Of a DNA stretch of 64,000 nucleotides, positions 63,921-64,000 are shown one piece after another. The stretch is taken from NCBI RefSeq assembly GCF_000246895.1, contig NZ_BAEV01000002.1, positions 40,648 through 104,647 on the forward strand. Direction: 5' to 3'. A program made the translations under genes and the position numbers. Below the pieces are notes generated by a model, which saw nothing but the letters and a program-made list of their open reading frames with translations, had not been told where the DNA came from and ran no database searches. The stretch comes from Clostridium arbusti SL206. Its GTDB lineage: Bacteria > Bacillota > Clostridia > Clostridiales > Clostridiaceae. Every line of letters begins with the position of its first letter. Position 1 is the first letter of the stretch.

Positions 63921-64000
63921 TCATATGCTCCATTTATACCTAAGCTCATTTAATATTTCTAGATAACATATCACGTTCCCCTTATTACTATAGAAAATTT
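63921..64000 (-). CDS. Possible C-terminal end of an upstream gene (cut by edge)
   Basis: A frame open from the right edge reads NKGNVICYLEILNELRYKWS and stops with TGA at 63921. Too short to identify; it would be the gene preceding the RT operon. Confidence 0.3.
   Translation of the reverse strand, partial: IFYSNKGNVICYLEILNELRYKWSI

Noticed and set aside
1-64000. tRNA, rRNA or known riboswitches
   Set aside because: No cloverleaf, rRNA core sequence or recognised riboswitch consensus was found by eye; a covariance-model scan would be needed to exclude weak ones.

Overview
The window reads as chromosome of a low-GC anaerobic Firmicute, most likely Clostridium sensu stricto. The base composition is strongly AT-rich, strong GGAGG-type ribosome binding sites and T-tailed hairpins are common, and the gene content is clostridial: a flavodiiron protein, an H2O-forming NADH oxidase, an acyl-CoA dehydratase activase, an ECF sigma/RsgI pair, DUF2325 and DUF2089 proteins, and a galactitol-type PTS. 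I saw no rRNA, tRNA, intact transposase or CRISPR array.

Layout. 1-3.5 kb: sbcC (cut by the left edge) and sbcD. 3.6-10.3 kb: an ABC-F ribosome-protection gene behind a long attenuator leader, then a flavodiiron protein, a TetB(P)-like ribosome-protection GTPase and an unknown gene. These last three lie between two inverted copies of a ~158-bp MITE-like element, one of which truncates an AraC-family gene. 10.5-25 kb: cardiolipin synthase, a sugar kinase, a secreted Pho-box-regulated phosphatase, an orphan lrgB, class I aldolase, a DUF2075 helicase-like protein, NADH oxidase, a DUF4434 protein and a membrane protein with 13-residue tandem repeats. 25-32 kb: small regulators, an RsgI/ECF sigma pair, a DUF2089-holin operon and aat. 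32-37 kb: an amidohydrolase broken by one TGA and two paralogous solute-binding lipoproteins carrying a permease remnant. 37-46 kb: LytTR/DUF3021, a TipA-like MerR regulator, an AEC transporter, a TPR protein, a small alarmone synthetase-response regulator-histidine kinase operon, greA and an LDH2-family dehydrogenase. 46-49.6 kb is a graveyard: duplicated pieces of greA and nox, an acyl-CoA dehydratase (probably double-cubane cluster protein) pseudogene beside an intact activase, and fragments of its likely ABC transporter and of a LacI regulator. 49.7-57.5 kb: a coherent sugar operon (PRD regulator, PTS IIA, class II aldolase, triosephosphate isomerase, YjbQ, PTS IIB and IIC, a membrane protein, a fuculose-phosphate-type aldolase) with a cre-like site. 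58-64 kb: a VbhA-like antitoxin facing satD, a 5'-truncated duplicate of amidotransferase gatB, then a reverse transcriptase locus.

How parts work together. The PTS operon forms a plausible route: import and phosphorylation of a polyol or sugar, aldol cleavage to dihydroxyacetone phosphate, isomerisation into glycolysis. The SAS-RR-HK genes overlap and are probably co-transcribed, linking a two-component signal to (p)ppGpp. The two ribosome-protection genes lie about 2 kb apart and form a small antibiotic-response neighbourhood.

Best candidate for an undescribed system: the 60.3-64 kb locus. It has a 693-residue reverse transcriptase with a YVDD active site and a long helical C-terminal extension, of the defence-associated (UG/DRT) kind rather than retron or group II intron. 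A 62-codon ORF overlaps it in tandem, a 279-residue unknown protein lies upstream, and a nested stem structure that could be an RNA lies downstream. Its function is inference only. The window also carries unusual amounts of gene decay and four families of dispersed repeats.
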